Source of the DNA: Rhizobium sp. CG5
GTDB taxonomy: Bacteria; Pseudomonadota; Alphaproteobacteria; Rhizobiales; Rhizobiaceae
NCBI RefSeq assembly: GCF_023701945.1
Contig: NZ_JABAEF010000003.1
Span: forward strand, 248,001-312,000
Length of the DNA stretch: 64,000 nt
Direction: 5' to 3'
The translations under genes were made by a program, and so were the position numbers. This document shows positions 1 through 8,805 of this stretch, piece by piece. The notes beneath the pieces are model-generated. The model searched no databases. It was not told where the DNA came from and worked only from the letters and a program-made list of their open reading frames with translations. Position 1 is the first letter of the stretch. Each line of letters starts with the position of its first letter.

Positions 1-695
1 TGGCCTGCAAAGTGTTGCAGCCAGTTGTCCACGCCAAAGAAATATTCGTGGTTTCCAGGAATCGTATAGACCCCATCGGGGGCCTGCAGACCCGATAGCG
101 GAGCAACATCCGCGCGGCGATGGTCAAGGTCGCCGTCGATCAGGTCTCCGGTGATCACGATCACATCAGCCCCGAGCGCATTGGTCCGCGCCACGACGGC
201 CTGCGTCCACGCTGCCGGAAAAAGCCGGCTGATGTGAAGGTCGGTCAGTTGCACGAGACGATAGCCGTCGAATTCCTGGGGAAGGCCGGGAATGGAAATT
301 TCCACGTCTTTCAGCGGCGGCACGATGATGGCGCGGCTGACACCCAGACCCGCAAGGGCGATGGCCGCGCCGCCCAGCGCATATCGCACCCCGACCGGCA
401 CAACGGGAAACGATCCCTTGACGACCATCACCAGCAGCGAGGCCGCATCGAGCACAATCTGGAACACCGCCAGCATCAGGATGGCGCCCAACAGCACGTT
501 GAAGCCAATGACCAGCGGGCGCGGAAACTCCGGCGCAAAAACCGATCCGGACGAAAGGCGGCTGAACAGGTGGTACTGGGAGGCAATCAGCAGCATGATC
601 GCCAGCGCCAGCTTGAAGGTCCAGTTCCAGGGCAATGGCTGGATAAACCGGACGACGACCACCAGCCACGGCAGCCCGAAAATGAGATGAAACAT
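1..695 (-). CDS. Membrane-anchored metallophosphoesterase (3' end beyond window)
   Basis: The frame opens at an ATG at 695 and runs without a stop off the left edge, so about 231 codons are visible. The first ~150 residues are hydrophobic, with about four to five membrane segments. The calcineurin-like phosphoesterase domain follows: the first metal motif is seen as QLTDLHISRLF, then VITGDLIDGD and PGNHEYFFG. This arrangement matches the YkuE/YaeI-type membrane phosphoesterases. The substrate cannot be told; in some relatives it is lipid-linked (UDP-diacylglucosamine type) or a phosphonucleotide. The C-terminal metal histidines are outside the window. Its start faces the stop of the tetR gene at 795, with a 99-bp gap. 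Confidence 0.85.
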   Translation of the reverse strand, partial: MFHLIFGLPWLVVVVRFIQPLPWNWTFKLALAIMLLIASQYHLFSRLSSGSVFAPEFPRPLVIGFNVLLGAILMLAVFQIVLDAASLLVMVVKGSFPVVPVGVRYALGGAAIALAGLGVSRAIIVPPLKDVEISIPGLPQEFDGYRLVQLTDLHISRLFPAAWTQAVVARTNALGADVIVITGDLIDGDLDHRRADVAPLSGLQAPDGVYTIPGNHEYFFGVDNWLQHFAG

Positions 696-794
696 CAAAC
701 GCCTTTCGTGTTGATCACCCTGCACTACGGCCGGAAGGCACCGGCAGATCACAGGGGTTCGAGCGTTTGTGCCAAGAAGCCAGCGGCGTCGATA

Positions 795-1487
795 TCACGC
801 GGATCGCTGGTGCATTGCCCGTGCAACGATCGTCGGCTGCTCCGGCGCCGGGCCGAGGATCAGCGCCAGCGCGATGTCGATCCTGGTCTCCAGTTCGTCG
901 TTGATCCCGTTGCAATCGAGCTTGCTGATCAGCGCCTTGAACTGCAGCGCGCCGAGCGTTGCGCCGATGAAGACATCGGCGATCATGCCGGGATCGTGGC
1001 TCTTCATCGTCACAGCGCTATTGCGCTCGATTTCCTGGGAGACGAAGCTGCGCGTCTTCTGAACGCAGTCGTCATAGAATTGCTGCGCCAGTTCCGGCGA
1101 TTTGCCGGCTTCCGAGATCACCAGCCGGGTCAGACGAAGCTGCCGCGGCGAAAACACGAACCGGGCAATATCCAGCAGCAGGTCATGCAGCGCCTGCCGC
1201 CCCACTGTTGCCGTGGCCGGATCGGTCGGTCGGGTGATTGCCGGATACTCGTGGCTATTGATCAGGGCGGTGAACAGAGCCTGCTTGTCGGGATAGAGCC
1301 GATAGACGGATTTCTTGGCCATGCCGCAGTCGCGCGCGATCTGCTCCATCGTCGCATCGCCGTAACCGGTCGCCGAAAACACCCGCTCGGCAGCCTCGAT
1401 GATCAGCATCCGCCGCTCCGCCTCCGGCATGACCGGCGGCCTGATCGATACGCTCTCTTTACCCTGACGGGCGGTTTCGAGGTCCAT
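795..1487 (-). CDS. TetR/AcrR-family repressor, probable regulator of the adjacent drug pump
   Basis: The protein has 230 residues. Residues ~25-70 form the TetR helix-turn-helix (LIIEAAERVFSATGYGDATM, then MAKKSVYRLYPDKQALF). A TetR C-terminal ligand domain follows, of the type with SPRQLRLTRLVISEA. I chose the ATG at 1487 because AAGGAG lies directly upstream; the frame could extend to 1784, but that would run through the intergenic operators. It diverges from the Bcr/CflA pump gene at 1615 across 127 bp carrying two identical palindromes, the classic layout of a local repressor-efflux pair. The inducer is unknown. Confidence 0.9.
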   Translation of the reverse strand: MDLETARQGKESVSIRPPVMPEAERRMLIIEAAERVFSATGYGDATMEQIARDCGMAKKSVYRLYPDKQALFTALINSHEYPAITRPTDPATATVGRQALHDLLLDIARFVFSPRQLRLTRLVISEAGKSPELAQQFYDDCVQKTRSFVSQEIERNSAVTMKSHDPGMIADVFIGATLGALQFKALISKLDCNGINDELETRIDIALALILGPAPEQPTIVARAMHQRSA

Positions 1488-1519
1488 ACTCCGTCTCCTT
1501 GACATTTTTCTTGACAAGA

Positions 1520-1537
1520 GGAAACGAATACGTTTCC
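1520..1537. promoter_or_regulatory. Perfect palindromic operator, copy 1
   Basis: GGAAACG-N4-CGTTTCC, an 18-bp perfect inverted repeat in the tetR/efflux divergent promoter. It is repeated with identical arms 29 bp downstream. The position and symmetry fit a TetR dimer site; assignment to the adjacent TetR is inference. Confidence 0.75.
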
Positions 1538-1548
1538 TGTTTTGTAGC

Positions 1549-1566
1549 GGAAACGTTATCGTTTCC
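1549..1566. promoter_or_regulatory. Perfect palindromic operator, copy 2
   Basis: Second GGAAACG-N4-CGTTTCC palindrome with the same arms as the copy at 1520-1537 and a different 4-bp centre (TTAT instead of AATA). It ends 48 bp before the pump start codon at 1615, where repressor binding would block RNA polymerase. Confidence 0.75.
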
Positions 1567-1614
1567 TCTCCTGTCTGGCAAGCGGAACCGTCCGCACGAG
1601 AAAGAGATGCTTTG

Positions 1615-2817
1615 ATGGACAAGAAAACACTGCCGATCGCCCTGTGCCTGGGTGCGCTCTGTGCCCTGGGGCCGCTCGGCACCGATATGTACCTGAGCGC
1701 CATGCCGCAAATGTCTGCCGATCTGGGCGCCCCGGCCGCCAGTATCCAGATGAGCGTCATGAGCTTTTTCCTGGGCTTTACCATCGGCCAATTGTTCTAC
1801 GGTCCGATTTCGGACCGCACCGGTCGCAAGCCGATGGTCTACCTGGCCCTTGCGATCTTCCTCATCGCCTCGATCGGCTGCACCTTTGCAACCAGTGCCG
1901 ACCAGTTGCTGGTCTGGCGCTTCGCCCAGGGCATCGGCGGCTCGATCGGCATGGTGATCAGCACAGCCGTCGTCCGCGACCTCTACACCGGCGTCATGGC
2001 CGCAAAGCTGATGTCGCTGGTCGTCCTGGTTCTGGGCATGGCGCCGATCATCGCACCGCTGATCGGCAGCCTCATCCTGGAATTTGCCGAGTGGCGCTAC
2101 ATTTTCGCGCTGCTGGCCGCCTTCAGCCTCGCCGCCGCTGCCATGATCTACAGCCGCCTGCCGGAAACGCGAACGCCGGACCTGCGCGCCGGCAGCAATC
2201 CGGCTCATGCCTTGAAGCATTATGCACGGCTGCTGGTCAGCGGCAGCTTCGTCCCGTTTGCCGGGACGCTCGCCCTCACCCAGGGTGGCTTCTTCGCCTA
2301 TATCACCGGCTCGTCCTTCGTGATGATCAACATCTACGGCCTGTCGCCGCTGGTCTATTCGATCATTTTCGGGGTCAACGCCGTGGGTCTTGGCATCGGC
2401 ACGCAGGTCGCCGCCAGCCAGATGAAGCGGTTCGGCGCAAAGACCATCGTCAAGACAGCGACCCTGGTCTACGCCTCGGCCGCCGTCCTGCTGCTGGCAC
2501 TGGAAATGAGCGGATTGTCCGGCCTCTGGCAGGTCTGCCTGTTGCTCTTCTTGATCATCTCCGCCCTTGGCGCCATCATGCCGTCCTGCAATCTCTTGAG
2601 CATGGAAGCCCATGGCGCGATTGCCGGAACGGCCGCGGCGCTGATGGGCGGGCTTGGCTTCGGGGCGGGTGCCTTGGGAAGTTTTCTGATCGGCATCTTC
2701 GAAGACGGCAGCGCCATCCCGATGGTCGCTATCATCGCCGGCTTCGCCCTGCTGGCGGCACTTGTGGCCCTTACCAGCTTCGATCGTCAGGCCGTTTTGG
2801 CGACCGAGCAGCCCTGA
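1615..2817 (+). CDS. Bcr/CflA-family MFS drug efflux transporter
   Basis: A 400-residue, highly hydrophobic protein with about 12 membrane segments and the family start (GPLGTDMYLSAMPQM). The loop 2-3 MFS motif is visible as GPISDRTGRKP (residues ~65-75), and motif C-like glycines occur in the fifth helix (VLGMAPIIAPLIGS). These are hallmarks of the Bcr/CflA drug:H+ antiporter group, which exports compounds such as bicyclomycin and chloramphenicol; the substrate here is unknown. I prefer the ATG at 1615 to a TTG three bases upstream. It is divergent from the tetR gene and probably repressed by it. Confidence 0.92.
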   Translation: MDKKTLPIALCLGALCALGPLGTDMYLSAMPQMSADLGAPAASIQMSVMSFFLGFTIGQLFYGPISDRTGRKPMVYLALAIFLIASIGCTFATSADQLLVWRFAQGIGGSIGMVISTAVVRDLYTGVMAAKLMSLVVLVLGMAPIIAPLIGSLILEFAEWRYIFALLAAFSLAAAAMIYSRLPETRTPDLRAGSNPAHALKHYARLLVSGSFVPFAGTLALTQGGFFAYITGSSFVMINIYGLSPLVYSIIFGVNAVGLGIGTQVAASQMKRFGAKTIVKTATLVYASAAVLLLALEMSGLSGLWQVCLLLFLIISALGAIMPSCNLLSMEAHGAIAGTAAALMGGLGFGAGALGSFLIGIFEDGSAIPMVAIIAGFALLAALVALTSFDRQAVLATEQP

Positions 2818-2825
2818 TCAGGACT

Positions 2826-2855
2826 GCCGCAGCGGCCGACCCCGGCTGCTGCGGC
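2826..2855. terminator. Strong hairpin after the efflux gene
   Basis: A 12-bp stem (one G-T pair) with a 6-nt loop lies 8 bp after the pump stop codon. There is no T-tract, so it may be a 3'-end stabilising hairpin rather than a classical intrinsic terminator. It sits between convergent coding regions. Confidence 0.5.
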
Positions 2856-2901
2856 CCGTCCGCACCTCAGATCGTCAGAACAGTTCCGGCACAGGCGCCT
2901 A

Positions 2902-3420
2902 TCAAAAGGCTCTCGACCGGGTCATCGGCACGACAACCTCGCTCCGGTCCGGCCCCAGGACGAGGGTCAGCGCATCGGCAATACGCTCATCCAAGGTTTG
3001 CAGCACTTTATCCGGATCCGTATGGCCGATCAGTGCGGCGATCTGCAGGCCGCCGGTCGCAGCCCCGATGAGAGCGGTCGCGATCGATGACGCATCCCTG
3101 ACGGGGCCGGGCATTATCTCAGGGTTTAGAGCAAGCACGTGAACGACGGCATCATGCGCTTTTTGCTCCCAATCGCCGTGCAACAGAAGTGGACCATCCG
3201 GCGTACTGTCAGCTTGGGAAATCGCCTGACGTGTCACTTGCAGCTGGCGTGGCGAACATAAGACCAGCGCGAACCCCATCAGGATTTCATGCAGGGCCGC
3301 TCGTCCGCGTGTCGCTGGATCGGCAGCCTCTGAGAAGGCAGCGCTGTTGGTATCGTAATCGACCGCCTGTGAGCCCCGTTCAGCCATATCACCTTCGTTG
3401 CCGGTCCCGATCTTATCCAT
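2902..3420 (-). pseudogene. Remnant TetR-family regulator: ligand domain without a DNA-binding domain
   Basis: The 172-residue frame aligns over nearly its whole length with the C-terminal half of the intact TetR at 795-1487. Shared stretches include DPAT, the ALH(D/E) start of the helix, SPRQL(R/Q)(L/V)TR, the small-residue patch GA(T/A)(L/G)GALQ-like, and the ending LGP. No helix-turn-helix precedes it; the N-terminus is instead low-similarity sequence. This suggests a decayed tandem paralogue that lost its DNA-binding domain. If still translated, it could form inactive heterodimers with the intact repressor. An ATG lies at 3420; a GTG six bases upstream is also possible. Confidence 0.65.
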
Positions 3421-3477
3421 GCGCACTCATACCCGTCCAACCGGTGGAACATTCGCGTATAAAAATATACGTGCAAA

Positions 3478-3495
3478 GGAAACGGGTACGGGACG
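3478..3495. promoter_or_regulatory. Degenerate copy of the tetR operator
   Basis: The left arm GGAAACG is identical to the two operators at 1520-1566 and is followed by a 4-bp centre, but the right arm is decayed (CGGGACG instead of CGTTTCC). It lies 58 bp upstream of the TetR remnant, so it may be the fossil operator of the duplicated gene. Confidence 0.35.
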
Positions 3496-3558
3496 AAAAA
3501 GATCCAGTGCTAACAAAATAAATCTGGGTTGAATATCAGAGGGATAGGTCTGTTGCAA

Positions 3559-4107
3559 TCAGTGCGCGAACCTCGTCGTCATGGCACATTCGCGGCCCAT
3601 CTCCACCAGTTCCTCGAAGACGAAGCCGGCAGTGGAGCGCATCACCACGATCTCGAACGTATGCTCGGCCGTGCGGGCGAGGTTGGCGGCGACATGGCAG
3701 CACTGCGCATTGGTGGCCCGGCCGATCGCAAATTCGTCCGGATGCAGGTCGAGCGCCAGGCATTTCGCCAGGATCTGCCGCACCCGCGGCCCGACGATCC
3801 GCAGCACCACGCGGCCATCGCTCTGGTCGAGCGCCGAGACCTTTTCAGGCCCCAGGGCCGCCACATCGCGCAGCAGGCTGTCGGCACCTGATGTGCCGGA
3901 GACCAGCAGCCATTCGCCAGGACCGGCAAACCGGCAGGAGACATCCGGCAGGGCCTGCAAAGCCTTGGCCACGTCGGCCTCGAAACCGGCATGGACCATG
4001 ACCGAGATCACTGTCGGACGTTTCAGCACATCAAGATGATGCGGATTGGGCTCGGCCTCGAAACCGGTGATGAAGTCTTCGAGCGGGTGTCTGTAGATGA
4101 AGGTCAT
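3559..4107 (-). CDS. soxG: Sarcosine oxidase gamma subunit
   Basis: The 182-residue protein is the last gene of soxBDAG. The gamma subunit is the small subunit of heterotetrameric sarcosine oxidase and resembles the folate-binding fold of aminomethyltransferases (ALGPEKVSALDQSDGRVVLRI region, then the CLALDLHPDEFA segment). The ATG at 4107 was chosen because AGAGGAGAGG lies just upstream; an upstream in-frame TTG would leave no ribosome site. It starts 14 bp after the soxA stop, so it is surely cotranslated or cotranscribed. Confidence 0.92.
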   Translation of the reverse strand: MTFIYRHPLEDFITGFEAEPNPHHLDVLKRPTVISVMVHAGFEADVAKALQALPDVSCRFAGPGEWLLVSGTSGADSLLRDVAALGPEKVSALDQSDGRVVLRIVGPRVRQILAKCLALDLHPDEFAIGRATNAQCCHVAANLARTAEHTFEIVVMRSTAGFVFEELVEMGRECAMTTRFAH

Positions 4108-4121
4108 CGCGCCCTCTCCTC

Positions 4122-7079
4122 TCAAAGATGCAGCTGGATATTGTCGGGATCGACGAAGACCGGGCTGCAGACTTCCGCCAGCACTTCCGTTCCGCGCAGT
4201 CCATCCCAGACCACCACCCGCTCGCCGAGCCGCTCGCGGCCCGATTTCAGGAAGGCCAGCGCGATATACTGGCCGAGCACCGGCGAATAGCAGACCGAGG
4301 AGACATGGCCCTGGTCATTGGTCATCGACGGCTTGGCGTTTTCTTTCAACAGATGGGCGCCGGCCTTGATTTCCTTGTCCTTTTCGATCGGCTTCAGGCC
4401 CACCAGCTGCGGCCGGTCGGCGGCCGTCAGGCCAAACCGGCTCGACAGGCGCTTGCCGATGAAATCGGGCTTCTGGGTCGAGAACATTTTTCCCAGGCCC
4501 ACATCGTCCGGCGTGGTGCGGCCGTCCAGCTCGTTGTGGGTGACATGGCCCTTCTCGATGCGCAGCACGTTGAGCGCCTCGACGCCATAGGCGCAGATGC
4601 CATGCGCCTTGCCGGCCTCCATGATCTGATCGGCAACCGCCTCGCCGTAGCCGGCCGGAACCGCCAGCTCGAAGGCCAGTTCGCCGGAAAACGAGATGCG
4701 GAACAGCCGCGCCTTCAGCCCGCCTTTCAGCGTCACGGCACGGGCCGACAAGAAAGGGAAGGCCTCGTTGGAAATGTCGTCTTCGATCAGCGGCTGCAGG
4801 ATCGTCCGCGCCTTCGGCCCGGCCAGCGACATCTGCGCCCACTGATCCGAGGACGAGACGAAGCGCACGTCGAGATCCGGCCACAGCGCCTGCGCGGCAA
4901 ATTCCATATGGGTCATCACCTCGCCGGCATAGGCCGTGGTGGTGGTGACGAAGAAATGCTGGTCGGCGAGCCGGCTGGTCGTGCCATCGTCATAGACCAT
5001 GCCGTCTTCGCGCAGCATCAGCCCGTAACGCGCCCTGCCGACCGGCAGTTTCAGGAAAGCGTTGGAATAGAGCCGGTTGAGGAATTCGGCGGCATCCTTG
5101 CCTAACACCTCGATCTTGCCGAGCGTCGAGACATCGCAGAGCCCGGCATTCTTGCGCACATTCAGCACTTCGCGGTCGACGCTCTCGCGCCAAGTCTTCT
5201 CGCCCTCTCTCGGGAACCAGGAAGAACGATACCAGAGGCCCGTCTCGACAAAGACGGCGCCGTTCTTCTTGGCCCAACCATGCAGCGGCGACTGGCGCAC
5301 GGGCCGCGAATGCTCGGCCCGGCTGGTGCCGGCCATCGCCCCGAACGACACCGGCGTATAGAACGGCCGGAAGGTCGTGGTGCCGATCTCGGCCGGCGAC
5401 ACACCGCGCATGCCGGCAATGATGCCGGCGGCATTGACATTGCCGAGCTTGCCCTGGTCGGTCGCCATGCCACCGGTGGTATAACGCTTGGTATGCTCGA
5501 CATGGCCCATGGCCTCGCGCTGCGACAAAGCGAGATCCTTGACATGCACATCGTTCTGGAAATCGGTGAACGCCTTGTCCTTGGCGCCCGGCACATACCA
5601 CAGCGGCGCAAACGAGGCGTCATAGTCGCCCTCGACCTCCGGCAGATCGATATCGCCGACCAGGCGTCCGAGAGCGGCAATCGCCGCATGGCCCTTGGTG
5701 GCGCCGTCCTTCAGGCAGTCAGACAGCGCGGCAAACCCGGCAGCCGCACCAGCCGGCACGAAGTGTCCGCCGACATCCGGCGCCAGGAAGGCCTGATGGT
5801 CGTCCGACCACACCGGCTTGGCGCCGCGCTGGCAGGCGAGATGTATGATCGGGCTGAACCCGCCCGACATCGCCAGCGCGTCGCAGGCGATGGTTTCTTC
5901 CAGACCGGAGCGCCCGGCAATCAGGCCGGACAGCCTGAGCCGGCCCGTCGTCTTGGTGACCGAACCGCCGCGAATGACCCGCACGCCCTGCGGCCCGGCA
6001 TCGTTTGAGCCGGCGCGGCTGTCGATGATCGCCGTAACTTCGACGCCGGCAGCGCTCAAGTCAGCCGCCGTGCGATATCCGGCGCCGCCATTGGTGAAGA
6101 CGGCAACCGTCTGGCCCGCCGCCACGCCATAACGATTGAGATAGCTGCGCACCGCACCTGACGTCATCACACCCGGCTTGTCATTGCCGCCGAACACCAG
6201 CGGCCGTTCTTCCGAGCCCGATGCCAGGATCGCCCGCTTGGCGACGATGCGCCACAGCCGCTCGACCGGCAGGTCGGCGGACGGCAGCGCCACATGCTTC
6301 TGGACCTTTTCGACCGCGCCAAAGACATTGTCGTCATACCAGCCGAACACGGTGGTGCGCGGCATCAGCGTGACATTCGGCAGGCTTTTCAGCTCCGCCA
6401 CCACCTGATCGGCAAACGCGGCGGCCGCCATGCCGCCGACCGAAACCCGTTCCGACAGCAGCGAGCCGCCGAGACGAAAGCTCTCGTCGGCGAGGATCAC
6501 CCGCAGACCGGCGCGGCCGGCCGCCCGCGCCGCCATCAGGCCGGTCGGACCGGCGCCGATGACCAGCAGGTCACAATGGCCCCAGGCCTTTTCATAGCGA
6601 TCGGGATCGGCCTCCATCACCGCCTTGCCGAGACCGGCGGCGCGACGGATGATCGGCTCGTACACTTTCTCCCAGAAAGCGGCCGGCCACATGAAGGTCT
6701 TGTAGTAGAAACCGGCACCGAGAAACGGCGACAGCAGGCTGTTGACCGCGCCGATATCGTATTGGAGCGACGGCCAGCGGTTTTGGCTGGCAGCCATCAG
6801 CCCGTGATAAAGCTCGGCCGCCGTGGCGCGCGTGTTCGGCTCGCTGCGGGCGCCCGAGCCGATGGTCAGCAGCGCATTCGGCTCGGCGGACGAAGCCGTC
6901 ACAATGCCGCGCGGCCGGTGATACTTGAACGAGCGGGCCACCAGCAGCTGGTCATTGGCAATCAGCGCCGAGGCCAGCGTATCGCCCTCGAATCCGGTCA
7001 TCTCGCGACCGTCGAACGTAAAGGACAGGGCACGGCCGCGATTGACCAGACCGCCGGAATTGAGACGGAAACCGGTCAT
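4122..7079 (-). CDS. soxA: Sarcosine oxidase alpha subunit
   Basis: The 985-residue protein has the usual three parts. The N-terminal small domain begins with a 2Fe-2S-ferredoxin-like fold (residues ~1-100, GDTLASALIANDQLL). An NAD/FAD Rossmann module follows (DLLVIGAGPTGLMAARAAGR, ~170-190). A C-terminal aminomethyltransferase-like, folate-binding region runs from ~600 to 985. With SoxBDG it oxidises sarcosine to glycine, passing the methyl group to tetrahydrofolate or releasing formaldehyde, with hydrogen peroxide formed. Its ATG overlaps the soxD stop by four bases, showing translational coupling. Confidence 0.96.
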   Translation of the reverse strand: MTGFRLNSGGLVNRGRALSFTFDGREMTGFEGDTLASALIANDQLLVARSFKYHRPRGIVTASSAEPNALLTIGSGARSEPNTRATAAELYHGLMAASQNRWPSLQYDIGAVNSLLSPFLGAGFYYKTFMWPAAFWEKVYEPIIRRAAGLGKAVMEADPDRYEKAWGHCDLLVIGAGPTGLMAARAAGRAGLRVILADESFRLGGSLLSERVSVGGMAAAAFADQVVAELKSLPNVTLMPRTTVFGWYDDNVFGAVEKVQKHVALPSADLPVERLWRIVAKRAILASGSEERPLVFGGNDKPGVMTSGAVRSYLNRYGVAAGQTVAVFTNGGAGYRTAADLSAAGVEVTAIIDSRAGSNDAGPQGVRVIRGGSVTKTTGRLRLSGLIAGRSGLEETIACDALAMSGGFSPIIHLACQRGAKPVWSDDHQAFLAPDVGGHFVPAGAAAGFAALSDCLKDGATKGHAAIAALGRLVGDIDLPEVEGDYDASFAPLWYVPGAKDKAFTDFQNDVHVKDLALSQREAMGHVEHTKRYTTGGMATDQGKLGNVNAAGIIAGMRGVSPAEIGTTTFRPFYTPVSFGAMAGTSRAEHSRPVRQSPLHGWAKKNGAVFVETGLWYRSSWFPREGEKTWRESVDREVLNVRKNAGLCDVSTLGKIEVLGKDAAEFLNRLYSNAFLKLPVGRARYGLMLREDGMVYDDGTTSRLADQHFFVTTTTAYAGEVMTHMEFAAQALWPDLDVRFVSSSDQWAQMSLAGPKARTILQPLIEDDISNEAFPFLSARAVTLKGGLKARLFRISFSGELAFELAVPAGYGEAVADQIMEAGKAHGICAYGVEALNVLRIEKGHVTHNELDGRTTPDDVGLGKMFSTQKPDFIGKRLSSRFGLTAADRPQLVGLKPIEKDKEIKAGAHLLKENAKPSMTNDQGHVSSVCYSPVLGQYIALAFLKSGRERLGERVVVWDGLRGTEVLAEVCSPVFVDPDNIQLHL

Positions 7080-7357
7080 CGCGCCACCTCCCTGGCCTTC
7101 ACCGCCGCATCGGTCACCGCATAGACCTCATGGCTTGCAGCATTGTCGCGCTCGACCACCAGCCAGCGCCGGCAGCCGAGCGTATGATGCCAATATTCCG
7201 AGATACGTCCCTTGGGATTGTCCCGCACGAAGACATAGGCATGCCAGGCGTCTTCCGAGGCGCCGGGCGCCGGGCGCGTGAGCGTCGCATCGCCGCGAAT
7301 GGAGAACTCTTCCTTGGGACGGGCGCCGCAATGGGGGCAGGATATCAGGCTGGCCAT
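7076..7357 (-). CDS. soxD: Sarcosine oxidase delta subunit
   Basis: A 93-residue protein with the family's zinc-binding pattern: CPHCG near the N-terminus, then EYWHHTLGCRRWLVVER. This matches SoxD, the smallest subunit, which binds Zn through three Cys and one His. The start lies 9 bp after the soxB stop, and the stop overlaps the soxA ATG (ATGA). All subunits needed for a heterotetrameric enzyme are present and intact. Confidence 0.95.
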   Translation of the reverse strand: MASLISCPHCGARPKEEFSIRGDATLTRPAPGASEDAWHAYVFVRDNPKGRISEYWHHTLGCRRWLVVERDNAASHEVYAVTDAAVKAREVAR

Positions 7358-7366
7358 GACAGGATC

Positions 7367-8620
7367 TCAATGCAAATTGGGTTGCGGGCCCTTGCCGCCT
7401 TCGTCCACGGCAAAGCCGCGGCGGAAGCGATCAAGCCGGAGCAGGCGGGCGACGGGATGGGGCTCGTTCTTGGCAATCAGATGGGCAAAGCAGAAACCGG
7501 AGGCCGGCGTCGCCTTGAAGCCGCCGTAACACCAGCCGCAATTCAGGTAGAGATTGTCGATCGGCGTGCGGTCGATGATCGGCGAGCCGTCCATCGACAT
7601 GTCCATCACCCCACCCCAGGCGCGCAGCACCCTGAGACGCGACAGACCGGGGATCAGCGACACGCCCTCCTCGATCGTATGCTCGACGGTCGCCAGATTG
7701 CCGCGCTGCGCATAGGACGAATAATAATCGATATCGGCGCCGAACACCAAGCCGCCCTTGTCGGACTGCGAAATGTAGAAATGTCCGGCCCCATAGGTGA
7801 TGACATTGTCGATCACAGGCTTGATGCCCTCCGACACGAAGGCCTGCAGCACATGGGTCTCGATCGGCAGCTCGAGGCCGGCCATCCGGCCGGTGACCGA
7901 TGTATGGCCGGCGGTGGCCAGCGCCAGCCGGTTGCAGCCGATAAAACCCTTCGAGGTCTCGACGCCGACAACCTTGCCGGCCTCGTCGCGGCGGATGCCG
8001 GTCACCTCGCATTGCTGGATCAGGTCGACGCCGCGGCTGTCGGCACCGCGGCCATAGCCCCAGGCCACCGCATCATGGCGCGCCGTGCCGGCCCGCTTCT
8101 GCAGAAGACCGCCGAAGATCGGAAAGCGGGCATGGTCGAAATTCAAGTACGGCATCATCTTGCGGACCTGCTCGCGGTCGAGCAGCTCGGCATCGACGCC
8201 GTGCATCTTCATGGCATTGCCGCGCCGGGCCGCCGCATCGCGCTGGCCATCGGAATGGAACAGGTTGACGATGCCGCGCTGGCTGACCATGGCATTGTAG
8301 TTGAAATCCTGCTCCAGCCCCTCCCAGAGCTTCATCGACAGCTCGTAGAACGGCTCATTGCCTTCCAGCAGATAGTTGGAGCGGATGATCGTCGTGTTGC
8401 GCCCGACATTGCCGGAGCCGAGATAGCTTTTTTCCAGCACCGCGACATTGGTGATGCCGTGCTCCTTGGCCAGATAATAGGCGGTCGCCAGCCCATGCCC
8501 GCCGCCGCCGACGATGATCACGTCGTAATGGGCCTTCGGCTGCGGCTCGCGCCACATCGGCGCCCAGTCGCGATTGCCGGAAAGGGCATTCTTCAAAATG
8601 GAAAAGGCGGAATAGCGCAT
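7367..8620 (-). CDS. soxB: Sarcosine oxidase beta subunit
   Basis: This first gene of soxBDAG encodes 417 residues. The start MRYSAFSILKNAL is typical of SoxB, so I placed the ATG at 8620 rather than at an upstream in-frame start at 8725 that adds 35 unrelated residues. The FAD-binding motif VIIVGGGGHGLATAYYLA is at ~35-53, followed by a DAO-type oxidoreductase domain ending in NCGWCYGGFKATPASG. SoxB carries the noncovalent FAD where sarcosine is oxidised and also anchors covalent FMN. The 185 bp upstream must hold the operon promoter; I see no clear operator. Confidence 0.95.
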   Translation of the reverse strand: MRYSAFSILKNALSGNRDWAPMWREPQPKAHYDVIIVGGGGHGLATAYYLAKEHGITNVAVLEKSYLGSGNVGRNTTIIRSNYLLEGNEPFYELSMKLWEGLEQDFNYNAMVSQRGIVNLFHSDGQRDAAARRGNAMKMHGVDAELLDREQVRKMMPYLNFDHARFPIFGGLLQKRAGTARHDAVAWGYGRGADSRGVDLIQQCEVTGIRRDEAGKVVGVETSKGFIGCNRLALATAGHTSVTGRMAGLELPIETHVLQAFVSEGIKPVIDNVITYGAGHFYISQSDKGGLVFGADIDYYSSYAQRGNLATVEHTIEEGVSLIPGLSRLRVLRAWGGVMDMSMDGSPIIDRTPIDNLYLNCGWCYGGFKATPASGFCFAHLIAKNEPHPVARLLRLDRFRRGFAVDEGGKGPQPNLH

Positions 8621-8805
8621 CGAGCACCCCAGAAAGATTTCGCCGCACATTTGCACATGCGGCGAAAAGGGCAAGTCCGGTTGGGACGGAAAGTGGTGCG
8701 TTTGGGACATGCGCCGGATTGGCAAGGCAGCGCATGACGCGGCAAGGCGGCGGGCGCCGTTCCGGCTGGATCGACGCCGGCGACCTCTTCCCGAAATCCG
8801 GTGTT

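Noticed and set aside
120..1502. Long open frame (460 codons) on the plus strand
   Set aside because: It is antisense to the phosphoesterase and tetR genes, has shadow-type Arg/His-rich composition and no recognisable domain.
1459..2613. Long open frame on the minus strand across the efflux gene
   Set aside because: Antisense to a clear 12-helix transporter; composition is Asp/Gln/Arg-rich as expected of a shadow frame in GC-rich DNA.
7130..8737. 535-codon open frame opposite soxB
   Set aside because: The minus strand carries the complete, well-conserved soxB and soxD frames; the antisense frame has no family features.
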